Positions 42,960 to 55,036 of a stretch of DNA of 64,000 bases are shown here, piece by piece; position 1 is the first letter of the stretch, and each line of letters opens with the position of its first letter. The notes under the pieces are model-generated. The model was given only the letters and a program-made list of their open reading frames with translations. It was not told the origin of the DNA and made no database searches. Source of the stretch: Microvelia longipes (lineage: Eukaryota > Arthropoda > Insecta > Hemiptera > Veliidae); NCBI GenBank assembly GCA_018340805.1, contig JACMZG010001914.1:24839981-24903980 (forward strand), written 5' to 3'. A program made the translations under genes and the position numbers.

Positions 42960-43440
42960 TTGAAGAGTAATAACAAACTTCCGTTATTAGTAATAAACAA
43001 GGTCTTATAAATATGTTGTAATAAACATGTTTGTTATGACTTATTAACGATCTTTTATTGTTCTATCAGCATGTTTGTTATGACTTATTAACATGTTCGT
43101 TATTAGTAATAAACAAGATCTTTTAAATATGTTCTAATAAACATGTGTGTTCTGACTTATTAACATGTTCGTTATTAGTAATAAACAAGTTCATATAAGT
43201 ATGGTGTGATTAACATATTCGATGTTACTAATAAACAAGATCTTTTAAATATGTTCTAATAAACATGTTTGTTATGACTTATTAACATGTTCGTTATTAG
43301 TGATAAACAAGTTCTTTTAAATATGTTCTAATAAGTTTGTTTAAACAATTATTAACATGTTCGTTATTAGTAATAAACAAGTTCCTTTAAATATGTTCTA
43401 TAAGTTCTTTATTACTAATAAACATGTTTGAATGTATATA
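42960..43440. repeat. Tandem repeat, period about 72 bp
   Basis: About six units of TTAACATGTTCGTTATTAGT plus AATAAACAAGTTCTTTTAAA plus TATGTTCTAATAAACATG. Confidence 0.9.
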
Positions 43441-43484
43441 AAATAATCTACAAACATGATATATTTTTCTAATATAGGTGAGAC

Positions 43485-45300
43485 TTTGGCCTCTCAGATA
43501 CCTGACTCCCAACTTCCCCCGTATTGCTTTGATGATAGTTCATGTGATTCTAACTTCACATTCAACAAATCAGTGAAACACAGTATCTATCATCGGTACT
43601 TTGAAAGGTGGATCTGGTCCGGGCTTTGACGGTCTCCGTTCTAGTACTATCAAGGATATTAAAAGCTTTATATTGTTGCCCTTAACTTACTTGATAAATC
43701 TTAGTCTACGTTCAGGTCAATTTCCTAATATTTATAAAACAACTATCATTTCCGATATTTAAAGCTGGGAATAAACAACTAAGCAACTATAGACCATTTC
43801 ATTAACATCCAACATAGCTAACATTTTGAAAAAGTGGTTAAGGGCAACTTAGAATCAAATAATTTAATTTCGATAAACCAGTTTGGTTTTCGTGAGGGCC
43901 TTGGAACGGAGGACGCCATTGCCAGGCTCACTCAAATAATTTATGAGAAACTTGACAAGTCTAAAAAGTGTTTAGTTATATTTCTGATATGACTAAGGCT
44001 TTTGACAGAATTTCCTTAGTTAGACTTGGTTTTAAAAATGAAACTCTGTCTTGGTTCTCTTCTTATCTTAAAAATCGGAAACAACAAGTTAAAATATATA
44101 GTAACTTAAGTGAAGCCCTAACTTTCAAGTATGGAGTGCCCCAAGGCACTGTAATTGGTCCAATACTGTTTTACTGTATGTAATTGCTTGACTTTATATC
44201 ATATCCGATGACATGTCTTTGTTTTAGAGGGGGATAGTTTGAGGTGTCCGAGAGGTCAATATCTGTTTTCATATAAATAACTGGCTCGACTTTATTATCA
44301 TTAAATAAAAAGAAATCATTTTATGTACCTTTTGCCATTAAAGAATCACTTCCATTCCAATCATGTAATCAAAAATTCCATAGCACCTCTATACATCATG
44401 ATTGTAAAAACTGTTATGTATTGGAGACAAGAGAGTTGCTTCTTACCTGGGAGTCACTATTGACCACTCTTTGAAAATGGATATAACCACATTATCAGTG
44501 CGTTGTAAACTAAGGAAATTTATTTTTATATTTTTAATTTAAGAAGGTTTTAAATCAGAGTATGCTGAGGTCTTTATTTGCATTGGTTCAATCAAAATTA
44601 CAGTATGGGCATTGTTGGTTGGGGAGGGGCGAATATCACTCATCTCCAACCATTAATTAATACACAGAAAAGAATTATAAAAATATTTAAATTATTCCTC
44701 CATACTCTCATTTAAGAATCTAAATTTGCAAATCAAAGAGCTGCCACTTTTGTTTGTTTTTAAACTTTAAGCCAAAAAGAACTTACGGGCCATGATACAA
44801 GAACAATTCAAGAGAAAAATTTGTTATCCCTAATTTTTCAACTAGTTTTTGGCCAGAAGTGCTATTGTATATCAGAATCCCTCTGAATTCAGATCAAAAC
44901 CTGAACTACTAGGTTTTTGCTTTGAAAATGCATTATTATAATAATTTATAACACATTATCTTACTTCTAGTTACTTATTTTCGCTGCTTTATTTCCATAT
45001 ATACCTATAGTAAACATAACACAAATCATTCTTCTAAAAGACTCGTATCTCTACTTAAATATTTATACATTTCTTTTTACTTATTCCTTGACCACTATTA
45101 CAATTTTACTGGCACTTATAATACTTTACTTATTAAAATTTATTTTTATTTATCACCTTTATTTTATATTTTTTTATTTAGTTTTGAACAAGGATAATTT
45201 CTTTTTTATACTTATAAAATTAAATAAATGTTCTTAAACTCTGTTCCCAAGCTCCAGCTTGCTGTTTTGGGGGAGTATTGATCTTACACCTGTATGTACT
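43485..45300 (+). pseudogene. Second LINE relic: reverse transcriptase, many breaks
   Basis: Reads in alternating frames as a non-LTR RT: SGPGFDGLRSSTIKDIK, AGNKQLSNYRP, NQFGFREGLGTEDAIARLTQ, MTKAFDRI and FKYGVPQGTVIGPILF, which gives the only sizeable open frame (43968-44183). Further on come LTYLGVTIDHSLKMD (after a shift) and VQSKLQYG, typical of the RT C-terminal part. The active-site box is ruined. The clade differs from the jockey-like copy at 18.5 kb; I cannot say more. The 3' part to about 45300 is inferred. Confidence 0.75.
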
Positions 45301-46477
45301 ACTTTGTTGTTTACTTTGAATTTGAATTTGATTGTTTTCCATAATTTATTCACAATAGTGAAAACGAGAGACCAATTAATTTATTTCAAACTTATACAAG
45401 GAATAAATTTAATTTTTAGTAACCGCTTCTTAAGTAGTCTTCTTAATAACGTCAGTTACTGTTAAACCCAGAACGTCAGCAGTTAAAAATTAGGGGAAAA
45501 TTGGGGGGGCAATACCAGAGGGGGGCACTTTTAGGGACTTCCGTGAAACGACTCGTCAGAGAGGCGACATTTCTTCGACGGTTAGTTCTCCCCTATCTTC
45601 GAGCCTGGATGAACTGATCAATTATACTGATTTACTTAGTGTTTTGAGGTATTTTATCTCTACTGGAGTCTATATTATTCAGCAGAATAATTTGAAAGAA
45701 TGCACCTTTCAAATAAAGTTGAGCACTTTCTTATTCTTTATTATATGCAAAGTCATTTGAATGAATTCAGGTAGTTAAGATATAAAAGTCGGGCACCCAC
45801 AATACATTCTTCTTAATAAAGTTTAGAAAATTTTTATAAAAAGGGCTTTTTTTAAAATCTTGTATTGGCTCTCTTCCTGGTTACTTTTAAACTAAACTAA
45901 TAGACACTTTAGGCCTCCTACTTCATTAGTATTTGTAGGAAATAAAATATCAACTTGGATCCTCAAAATGGATCTATATTAAATGTGCTAGATTTTAGGT
46001 ATTATTTAAAATGACTTTAATTTAGCCTATATGTTATGTAATACGAACTAAGTAATGTTATAATTTTATAGTTGATATTTATTAAAAAAGGTTTATTTAC
46101 AACTAAAAATGCCTCACGATTTAGAAACCAATCCTTATAATTGTTTTGCAAATTAGTAGTATGCAAGGGGTAGTTTGCATATAGTAGTACTGAAGTAGTA
46201 ATGCAAATTGCCAGGTAGTATGTCCAGGTAGAGGGTAAGTTAGCATTGTACTGATAGTAGTGTAAAGTAGTAGTGATTAGAGTAATAACACTCGGTACGG
46301 TAGTTGCATTACTACTTAATGCAACTATCCAGGGGTGTTGCAGTATGCAGTAATAATCCGAATATATTACATTCGCAAAGGAGGGACTTATTTTAACCTA
46401 TTTATTTGATTGCTTGTATTCTTATAATGTACTCATTATTTTTGTGTTAAATGAAATCATTTATTTTCTTTCTTATA
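45301..46477. other. Intergenic, nothing coding
   Basis: Holds GGGGGGGCAATACC and CCGTGAAACGACTCGTCAGA near 45500-45560, and a TAGTAGT-rich simple stretch at about 46155-46330. Confidence 0.4.
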
Positions 46478-47183
46478 GTCCAAGAGCCGAACCTGAAAAT
46501 ATGACTCATTTTTTACTTACAATTTTCTGAAAATATACCTTAAATTATGAAGAAAAAACACAGTCTGTCTATCCAGAGTGGAGCCCTTCATATGATTGCG
46601 CATGCTCAAAATTTTATATAATCGCACAAATTTCAGTTTTCTTGAAATAAGTGAGATTCCCTGTGGGTCGTGTGCAAAACATGAAGAGAACATTTTTTAA
46701 AGCTGATAAAATACGACTTTTGTAAAAAGAGTGTTCAATCATCAAAATCGGATAAATACAAACCAAGTTATAGCTCTTTCAAAAGCATCAAAACATTTAT
46801 CAAATTTATGCAAAGTCAGCGAATTTCTTTGAAAAAATATTAACTTGTTGGGCATTTTTTTGGCCATTTAACAAACGTCATAACTTTAGTAGTAGTTATG
46901 CGATTTTGACGAAAAAACACTTGTTTTATAGCACATTTTATCAGCTTTGAAAATTGTTCTCTTCATGTTTTGCACACGACCTACAGGGACCACTTAATGC
47001 AAGAAAACTGGAATTTGTGCGATTTTATAATATTTTGAGTGAGCCCATTCATATGAAGGGCTCCACTCTGGATAAGCAGACTATGCTTTTACTTCATAAT
47101 TTCAGATATATTTTCAGAAATATTTGGTTTGAAGTAGTACAAAATGAGTCAAATTTTTTAGGCCTGGCTCATGGACTAATAAC
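46478..47183. mobile_element. Long terminal-inverted-repeat element, copy 2
   Basis: The ends TAGTCCAAGAGCCGAACCTG and GGCCTGGCTCATGGACTA are imperfect inverses. The arms run inward for over 200 bp through CAGTCTGTCTATCCAGAGTG and its inverse CACTCTGGATAAGCAGACT, up to facing TGTGCAAAACATGAAGAGAA / TTCTCTTCATGTTTTGCACA words. The flanks suggest a TA duplication. There is no transposase; a non-autonomous element, same family as 8833-9488. Confidence 0.85.
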
Positions 47184-47688
47184 TTTAAAGTTACAACAAA
47201 AACTTATTTTCTTATTTTACACTGTTCAGTGGGGGGGGGGGGCTTAGTAAATAATTATAGTGATATAAAAATTTTAACACCTTTCTTCATTATTTAACCA
47301 AATAGATGGTGCGTGAAAGTTATATTACAGTATAATCTTTTATACTCCATGTAATATTCGTAATAACTATTATATAGTATTATGTATATTGTGTCCATAA
47401 ATATTCTGTTTACTTTCTTTTTAGTTAATAAGGATTAGAAAAACGAATTCTTTTCTTTAGAGAGTGCCCTCAGCAGTTAAAGAAAGTATTTTTTATGTAA
47501 TTAGTTCATTAATCACGATAAAAATTGCATTATAGTAAAACTTTTATTGTAGTCTACAATTATTATATTAATAATTGAGATTTTCAAGTTTAATTATTTA
47601 AATTACAGTGGTGAAATGTTACATATTTTAAATAACTAAAGACTTAAATGGACAGTGATTGAACGTTATTGTTTTGCATAGTCTTCAT
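47184..47688. other. Intergenic with a G-run
   Basis: About 12 G at 47230-47241. No gene recognised. Confidence 0.4.
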
Positions 47689-47704
47689 ATATATAATATA
47701 TATT

Positions 47705-47736
<32 letters not shown>

Positions 47737-47790
47737 ATTATATATATATATATAATATATTATATATATATATATATTATATATATGTAT
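47689..47790. repeat. AT microsatellite
   Basis: Interrupted (AT)n followed by GTATGTATGTATG. Confidence 0.95.
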
Positions 47791-48454
47791 GTATGTATGT
47801 AATAGTTTCACCCACATATGTATGTGTGTGTATTAATGGAATTGGTCAGACTGTTGGTGTCGTAGAGCCAATGTGTGGTTTTATGTTTTAGCATGATAGA
47901 GTAATAAAATAAAACTTATGCTTTTTGTTATCTATCAAAGGAAAGAAAATATTTTAGGAAAATATGACGAAAGAAAGGAATAAAACGAACGAGAAATGGC
48001 GATATAGCTGACACGGTGGAACTAATTTAGTTGTACCATAACTCCCGGGTGGTGAACAGAACTTGTCAAATATGACGAATAATGTAGATATAGATAGAGG
48101 TTTATGTCTAGCCGTAAATGTTGTTAACGAAGAATTCGTTTGTTTCTATTTTGACGTTTTAAAGAGTTATAAAACGTTGAACAATAAAGTTAAATTGACT
48201 CTTTTATCCACCTCTGTGTCTGTCTAGTCCGGGGGGTTTGTTGGTGAATTTTCAAAAAAAGTTAAGGAGCTAAATAACAATTGTACAACTGTCCTTTCTG
48301 ACAAAATAACGCCGGTATGTTAAGAGAAATGTGGATATGGCTCTATCAGCACCCTGATGAGTTAGTCAAGTACTATGAAAATGAATAATCCTGGTACCGT
48401 TGATGACCAAAAGTCAGATCTTACTTCAAAAGAATAAGATAGCATTAATAGAAG
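47791..48454. other. Intergenic, with a decayed hammerhead-like core
   Basis: At 48341-48383 CTCTATCAGCACCCTGATGA then GTTAG aligns with 42646-42670, but stem III no longer pairs and stem II is altered. No gene recognised elsewhere. Confidence 0.5.
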
Positions 48455-48560
48455 ATAAAATAATTCTGGTGCGGATTCGCTACGCTGAGGATAAGCGTTG
48501 CGAATTCGATGTGATGAGGGAATGTTTCGAGGTACCCCATACCCGATTTATTTTAAATAT
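48455..48560 (+). repeat. Family A tail end
   Basis: GGATTCGCTACGCTGAGGAT, AATTCGATGTGATGAGGGAA and GAGGTACCCCATACCCGATT. Confidence 0.75.
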
Positions 48561-48808
48561 TTAACTACTAATAAAATCTACTCCTCCCTGTGAGTATAGA
48601 GTAAGTGAGGTAGAGTAGTGGGTGGGTGCACCTTGGAATTTGTTATTTCTTTATGTAAGTTAACACCACTTATTTGATGATGCGTGAAGAAAATTTCAAG
48701 TGTATCAATATTATATGTGTAGTATATTATATGGATATCGAAATTCTTTATAAAAGTCATTATAAAGATATAATTTATATCGATATCCTGATTTATCCTT
48801 GGCCCTAA

Positions 48809-48814
<6 letters not shown>

Positions 48815-48852
<38 letters not shown>

Positions 48853-48856
48853 AAAT
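48815..48856. repeat. AT microsatellite
   Basis: Short (AT)n. Confidence 0.9.
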
Positions 48857-49330
48857 GATTAAATCGTTATGTACTAAAACATTTGATCGTACATTAACAT
48901 GTGGTAGTGGTATATGCGAGAATTTCAATAGATCATTGATATTTTAGCACAATAGAATTGTGATAGAGACATAGTTTACATAAAAATTAAAAATATAATC
49001 GATTTTTGGAAAGCTATCAGAGATAGTTCATGAGTAGTCCACACAGGTCCGCCGCAGCCCTGATTTCTAGCAGCTTGCGATAATCGAATTCAAACTTTTG
49101 CTTATTTAAGTTAAAACAAAAAATCTTTGGTACAAATGGATACAATTTTGTCAAAGGATGCCGCAAATGTTTATGCTATCTGATTATGCTTAATCTGATG
49201 TATTGTTCTCTTTGGTAATTTTTTTTTCAACTTAAAATTATAGATAAATTAAACTTAGGTGTATAAAATAAAGGGGTCATAGAGGAGGGAGTTAGTTTTC
49301 TGAGGTAGTTCAAATTTCTAGGTGGTTAAT
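48857..49330. other. Intergenic, nothing recognised
   Basis: A slightly GC-richer stretch with CCACACAGGTCCGCCGCAGC lies at about 49038. No open frame. Confidence 0.35.
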
Positions 49331-49505
49331 GAATTTTCGAATTATTTCGAGTTAATGAAGTTCACTTCGTGAAAACTATTCAGAAGGTCTTAAAAACACT
49401 TGATACGGATAATTCAGGTCAAATCTTGGTTTTGGATTTTTTTGGCAAACACAATACTTTTCACTACATACCTATGGTATAAATAAGGAAATGTAAAAAG
49501 AAAAT
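49331..49505 (-). repeat. Family A head, reversed
   Basis: TTCAGAAGGTCTTAAAAACA, CGGATAATTCAGGTCAAATC, AACACAATACTTTTCAC and GGTATAAATAAGGAAA. Confidence 0.75.
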
Positions 49506-49869
49506 ACTTTTAAAATGACAGCCCACCCTAGAGATAATTAATTATATTAATTGCATTCTATTGAGATCTAACTAAATCTTGCTTCGGAACGTAGACTTGC
49601 AATAGACTAAATAAACCTAGCAATAACTTTTAAATAAGCTGTAAGAAATAATAATACCTCAAGATTTACAATAGAGGTAGATATTAAAATAAACGAAGTT
49701 ACTTTATAACCTTCAATAAATTTATAACTATTTATTTTTTATAACTTTGAACTTGAAAGTTAATAAAACTTCAACGACATAAAAGAAAGAAAAGGTTAAG
49801 GCACTCTTATAATAATTTCATAAGAGATATTATTATTTTTATGGTTTTAAAATAAATGTTTGATTGTTA
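49506..49869. other. Intergenic, nothing recognised
   Basis: AT-rich. No gene seen. Confidence 0.4.
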
Positions 49870-50412
49870 TAATTATAAAACATCGGGTATTGGGTATCTC
49901 AAAACTTTTCATCACCATATGGGGTTCGCAACGTTTATTCTCATTACTTCGGACTTGCTTCGCTCGTCATGTAAATATGGAAAATCACTTAATTTGTTTT
50001 GTAGTTTGTCTTGGGACTCTCTTCGTTCATCCTTAAAGAGTAAAAATAGCCTTTTAATTTCCTGCGGTCAACCATCCTGGCACTAATGGACCGCTTTATT
50101 CTTCGCTTGATGCTGGTAAATTGCTAATAACACAGATATACTAGGCTTATTCAAATGAAACTTGTTATACCTTTTAATCTCTTAAAGAGGTACATTTCAG
50201 CTAAAGTTCAACTTACAGTATTTGTTGATTTTTAGGAATTTTTTTTAAGAACGTTTGCAGGTCATTCGATAAAAATTAAATTAATGCTAATAATGAGATG
50301 GAACTTAAAACATTTGTAGTTCATATATGAATAATTTTAAATGCGACCAGAGCTGTATTTTTGAGTCAGGTTATTCCATATTAAATTCATATGGAAAATA
50401 ATTTCAGGTACA
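49870..50412 (-). repeat. Family A tail and middle, reversed
   Basis: GGACTTGCTTCGCTCGTCAT, GGGACTCTCTTCGTTCATCC, the GCGGTCAACCATCCTGGCAC block, then TTAATGCTAATAATGAGATG. The last 185 bp (50228-50412) recur at 51431-51612. Confidence 0.8.
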
Positions 50413-51430
50413 AAGTCAGGTAGTAATAGTAGAGGTGGGGAGGCCAAGCCTAGTGAGTAGACCTTCCTTTTGGATCCTTTTCACCCACCCCGAAATCGTC
50501 CACCCACCACTACACCACCGTTACCTTATCCTCATCAAACCTTCTGCTACGATGAATGAAGGTGAGAAAGTCTTGCCATCATAGAGACTCCAGTTCCTCT
50601 TCTCGTAGATCCCCTGTTCCAAAAAGTTGAAACCTGAGCCTTCCTAATCCTTCACAAACTCCTAAGTAGTGATAAGCTGTTCCCTCCTCATCGTCATCAC
50701 ATATTGGACTTATGGGATTCTCGACTACCTTCATTAATGCTAGATGTCTATTGAGTCTACAGTGTCCTGTCAGGATTTCCACCATAAGCTTGAGACTGGA
50801 CCTTCCAAGATCGATAAGCCATCTAGATTTCCTCCTGTTCAATGCTGGCAGAGTTATTTTTTATTGCCTACATCCATTATTGTTTTCTCATATGAGTTCA
50901 GCCTTTTTCCAAATCAAATTTTTGACGAGTGATTTGGCCTGTCTTCTCGACCAGTCTATTGCAGGTTCTGTTCCACAGAAGTGAGTAGAAGCTCCTTCTT
51001 TGGCTATTTCGTCAGCCTTTTCATTTCCTGTTATACCTGAGTGACCGTGGACCCACATTACCCTAACTAGCTATTTCTTGGATAAGCCTTTTAAAGCTTC
51101 CCAGCATTCTAGAACTAAGGCGGGTCTCTTTCGAGCAGATGGGAGGCATGAACAAGGCATGCAGTGGCATTCCTCTGAGATATGAAGATATGAGCAGGCC
51201 GGAGTAGTGGACGCGGGATGGCTTCTTGTCACTGCCTTTGATAGGGAGACCAGGGACAGGACCTTGGAGCATTGGATACCCCCAACTAGAGAGGTGTCCT
51301 CATTCAAGGTCCTCTCCAGTGCTGATGCTCCTTAGCCAACTAGGGTCGGTATCTTTATCAGGGAGGATAAGCCTGACCTTAGCGAGATCCGCTTCGAGTT
51401 GCATCAACGCATAGTTAAATAACTTTAACT
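50413..51430 (-). pseudogene. LINE 3' relic with RNase H domain
   Basis: The minus strand, reading down from about 51420, passes LILPDKDTDPSWLRSIST and later VMWVHGHSGITGNEKADEIA with KEGA, the HxHSGxxGNExAD block of RNase H. It then reads LTGHCRLNRHLALMKVVENP and CDDDEEGTAYHYLGVCEG, a C-terminal Cys/His block common after RNase H in I- and R1-like LINEs. Stops and shifts interrupt it. The open frame at 50579-50842 holds the last part. The element sits between 185-bp direct copies of family A sequence. Confidence 0.75.
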
Positions 51431-51735
51431 GATTTTTAGGAATTTTTTAAAGAAGGTTTGCAGGCCATTTGATAAAAATTAAACTAATGCTAATAATGAG
51501 ATGGAACTTAAAACATTTGTAGTTCATATATGAATAATTTCAAATGCGGTCAGAGATGTATTTTTGAGTCAGGTTATTCCATATTAAATTCATATGGAAA
51601 ACAACTCCAGGTACGAATTCAGGTAAAAACTCATGATATCTCCAATTTGAATAAAAGTTGGCTAATTTGGTTGACACTAATAAAAATTTTTATCTTATTT
51701 AATGCAGCCATATTGTTACAGTAACGTGATAAATC
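51431..51735 (-). repeat. Family A middle, duplicated copy
   Basis: About 90% identical by eye to 50228-50412 (GTTATTCCATATTAAATTCA in both), then continues into sequence not present in the first. Confidence 0.8.
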
Positions 51736-52585
51736 ATCCAAAATATGTTATTTTTCGACATTCCCTTTACTACAAAATTGGCTTAATTAGGATTTTATTT
51801 ATATTGGAAAGATGTAAAAGCTGAAACTTGATGCTTTCAATTGGATTCAACGTATTTTTGGATAACATAATTATTACTCCATTTTAAAAATTAAATCATA
51901 ATTAATATTGTATAAGAACAATCCAGACAGACGGCTTTGGGCATGCCTTATTGTGTATTTTTTATGTATAGATTGTTCATTGTAAGAATTTAAGAATACA
52001 TATATAATAACTTGCTTACTCTTGGATAATGTGTAAGGAGTTTTAATAACAAGCGAATACTTCTAAATAATATGTAAACATACTTATAACTATGTTTCAT
52101 CCTATAATTATAAGGATATAGGAAAGCACAAATAGACCAAGTTTTTTTTCAGAAACTTAAGTTCTATTCTTACTAGATATATTTAAATTCTTAAAATTCA
52201 AAATATTTAAACTTTTCTTGAGTGTAATAATATTTCTCAATTATATTTTCCTTGACATTTCATAGCTATTACTGTAAATCAAGACTGTACACTGCTATTA
52301 TTTTATTATCTGAAGTTCATTATAGTTTATTTTTATACTTTCATTATAGTTCATTAAGTAACTTTGACTTTACACGATTTTCTAGCATGTTGAGATTTTA
52401 AATAATTCTTCATTTTAAACTTGAAATATTTTTTTAATAGAGTTTATTTATATACTGAAGATGGGAAATGTCCCAAAACGCGTCTGCATAAATTGTGTTA
52501 ATATTGTGATATATTTACATAATATATCACATTACATGTTAATATATGATACATTTTAGCGAATTTCTTTTGGAAATTCGCCTAA
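51736..52585. other. Intergenic, with one palindrome
   Basis: AT-rich. GTGATATATTTACATAATAT then ATCAC near 52507-52532 is an imperfect palindrome. No gene recognised. Confidence 0.45.
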
Positions 52586-52660
52586 TGGGATAGGGGTCAT
52601 GGCGGAATTCGAACCTCGGACCACGACACAAATCCGTTTCAGAGGTCCCTAATGACGAAA
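52586..52660 (-). mobile_element. tRNA-like SINE remnant
   Basis: Minus-strand GTCCGAGGTTCGAATTCCGC is B-box-like, after ACCTCTGAAACGGATTTGTG. No matching A-box could be placed with confidence. Confidence 0.35.
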
Positions 52661-52681
52661 AAATACGTTTTGCGAGACTTT

Positions 52682-52927
<246 letters not shown>

Positions 52928-52933
<6 letters not shown>

Positions 52934-53520
52934 TTCTAGACACTTTCTTGTAAACACTCTATCTTTCGAACGGATTAATATTATTTAATCAAACTTGGTA
53001 CAAAAATCAACCTTCGGGAGGACACGAACCCTATTGAAAACCAGGTTTTTGTGACGTCATTAACCTGGTTTGCTGAGTCAGCAAAATTTTCAAAAAATCG
53101 GCAAAATTCAAGGTTAATATTTTTTGCCGCCAAAAAGGTCAACAGTTGTGTTTTTTGAGACGCTGAATCGAATGAAACCGGTTCAAAGTCGATACGACCA
53201 CTCTATGTGACCTAAAAGTCGAAAAAACCATTGTAAATTACCAAAAATCAAAATTTAGGTCGATAAAAAATAAATTTCGAGTAGGGTGTCAATTTCTATG
53301 TAATTTTGGGCGCTGAATCGAATGAAACCGGTCCAAAGTCGATACGACCACTTTAAGTTAACAAAAAGTCGAAAAACCCACAAAAGTTATAGAAAACCAA
53401 AATTACGGTCGTTGAAAATTTAATTTCGATTAGGGTGTCGTTTTTGATGTTTTTTGGGCCTCTGAGTTGAATGCCAGTGGTCCGAAGTCAATACGACCAC
53501 TCAAACTCAGGGTACCTGGG
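52928..53520 (-). repeat. Family C repeat, copy 1
   Basis: GTATTTCTAGACACTTTCTT, AACACTCTATCTTTCGAACG, GAGGACACGAACCCTATTGA, GCTGAATCGAATGAAACCGG repeated about every 150 bp, and AAATTTCGAGTAGGGTGTC. Nearly the same text at 56633-57170. Both copies begin at an (AT)n array. It contains internal repeats but no reading frame. Confidence 0.85.
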
Positions 53521-54160
53521 TTCACATCCTGGAAGGAACGATAAATTTTTATAGTTTTTTTACTTAATATAAGTTTACAGGTTGTCTGTATTTTACAAAG
53601 GAAATGCGCTAAAACCTTTAAACATAACTGACTAAGCTTAAAGATAAGTAACTAAGCTTTAAACTAGTGCAAATAATAGTGCGTACTTCTAATTTTAGAG
53701 GCAGTTTTGTACAACTGGATGGTTATGCGCATTTCCTTTGTAAAATACAGACAAAATGAGTTACGAGCAGTGCTTGACAATTGAGTAACTGCTTAGGTTC
53801 TAAAGCATGAACCTGAACCACGCAATGGGCATGGTTCTTGCATAAGCAAGAAATGGGTTGTTTAGCACGGAAACACGCATTCTAAATGAAATTCGCCCGA
53901 CAGCGGACCACCGCGCCGGAATTATTTATGTAGTAGTTGTAAACTTAATATAGACGAAGTATAATAATTTTTTTTAAAAAAATATTGTGTTATATTAATT
54001 ATATAAAATGCAATTATCACAAAATACAAAAAATGTTAATATTTTTTGTGTATTTGGTAGAATCCATGAATCAGATTTAACATTGTTTATCAATTGTAAA
54101 GAAACTGTTAGACTAGTCTGACAACTTATCTCTCGTAGAATGAAGCAATCGGCCACTTGA
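53521..54160. other. Intergenic with a perfect 26-bp inverted repeat
   Basis: GTCTGTATTTTACAAAGGAA plus ATGCGC (53584-53609) is exactly inverted at 53727-53752, about 117 bp apart. The spacer holds AACTAAGCTT-type repeats. A tRNA-like GGGTTCACATCC lies at about 53518. Confidence 0.7.
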
Positions 54161-54265
54161 CTGCTTCGTGGTGTCAGAGCCGGGGGCCGCTTCGCGGCCA
54201 GAAGGTTGTTGTCCTATATTACTTCGCCATATAACTGGTCATTAAAGTAATATATAAACAAAGTA
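54161..54265 (+). repeat. Family E GC-hairpin block, copy 4
   Basis: GGGGGCCGCTTCGCGGCCAG, then GGTTGTTGTCCTATATTACT. Confidence 0.65.
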
Positions 54266-54934
54266 GGGAAACTCCTATACTAACCCGTGTAAAAAAATTC
54301 AGACATGCGTGATCAGCTGATTGCTAGCTCAAAAATAAAAAAAAGCTAAGATTGGAATAACTGCGCATGATTCTTTTAGGTTTTAGGTTTTTTTATTTAA
54401 TTTTATTGGCAACACTGATAACATAAGGGAGATTTACTTTTTATCGTGTTTTCGTGCTTTAATATGTACGTGTTAATTTAATGATTTAGCATTAAATTCC
54501 GTGAAATTATTGTTACAATAATTTATTTAAAGAAAAAGAGAAACTATAGTGAAGGTAAACCTTTGAAGAACGTAGAGATGACAGGGTAGTGCCTTAAATA
54601 TAACTTGAAATTACGATTGCTTTAATTATATTCAAAACTTTTAGGTTAAAGTAGTTAAATTACAATCAATATCAGAAGGGAGAAAACAAATATCACTCGC
54701 AAAAATGTAATAAGTTAAGTAGTGCACCTGAAACAAGTTAATTAGCCGCTCATTTAAGTTAATTTAAACCAACCTAGTATTTAAAGATTCGCTCTTAACC
54801 CTCTATCGGATGCGACAAAACGTATTCCTTTCACAAATAAACATTTTAAACTAAAATGTACAAAGAAATGCAATAAAAACAAAAAACGTTGAGTTCCGTA
54901 AATAGTTTGTTTACATTTACTAGGGTAAAACAAA
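54266..54934. other. Intergenic, nothing assigned
   Basis: AT-rich with TTTATTGGCAACACTGATAA near 54400. No gene recognised. Confidence 0.35.
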
Positions 54935-55036
54935 ATGGCCGCAGAAAAATTAGAGCCAACTCCCTGGTGGACAAAATGTAAACTACATGCCAGGTCTGAC
55001 ATAAATCGCATTTGTTTTCCTACTTGGTTTCTATAA
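54935..55036 (+). CDS. Possible short ORF or first exon (33 codons)
   Basis: ATG in a favourable ACAAAATGG context opens MAAEKLEPTPWWTKCKLHAR then SDINRICFPTWFL and TAA. Its composition is less AT-driven than its surroundings. A donor-like CAG|GTCTGA lies inside it. No homology or upstream promoter recognised; could be chance. Confidence 0.2.
   Translation: MAAEKLEPTPWWTKCKLHARSDINRICFPTWFL

Noticed and set aside
45545..45575. Hammerhead-like GAAACGACTCGTCAG
   Set aside because: CTGACGAG and GAAAC lie on opposite strands, so no hammerhead core can form.
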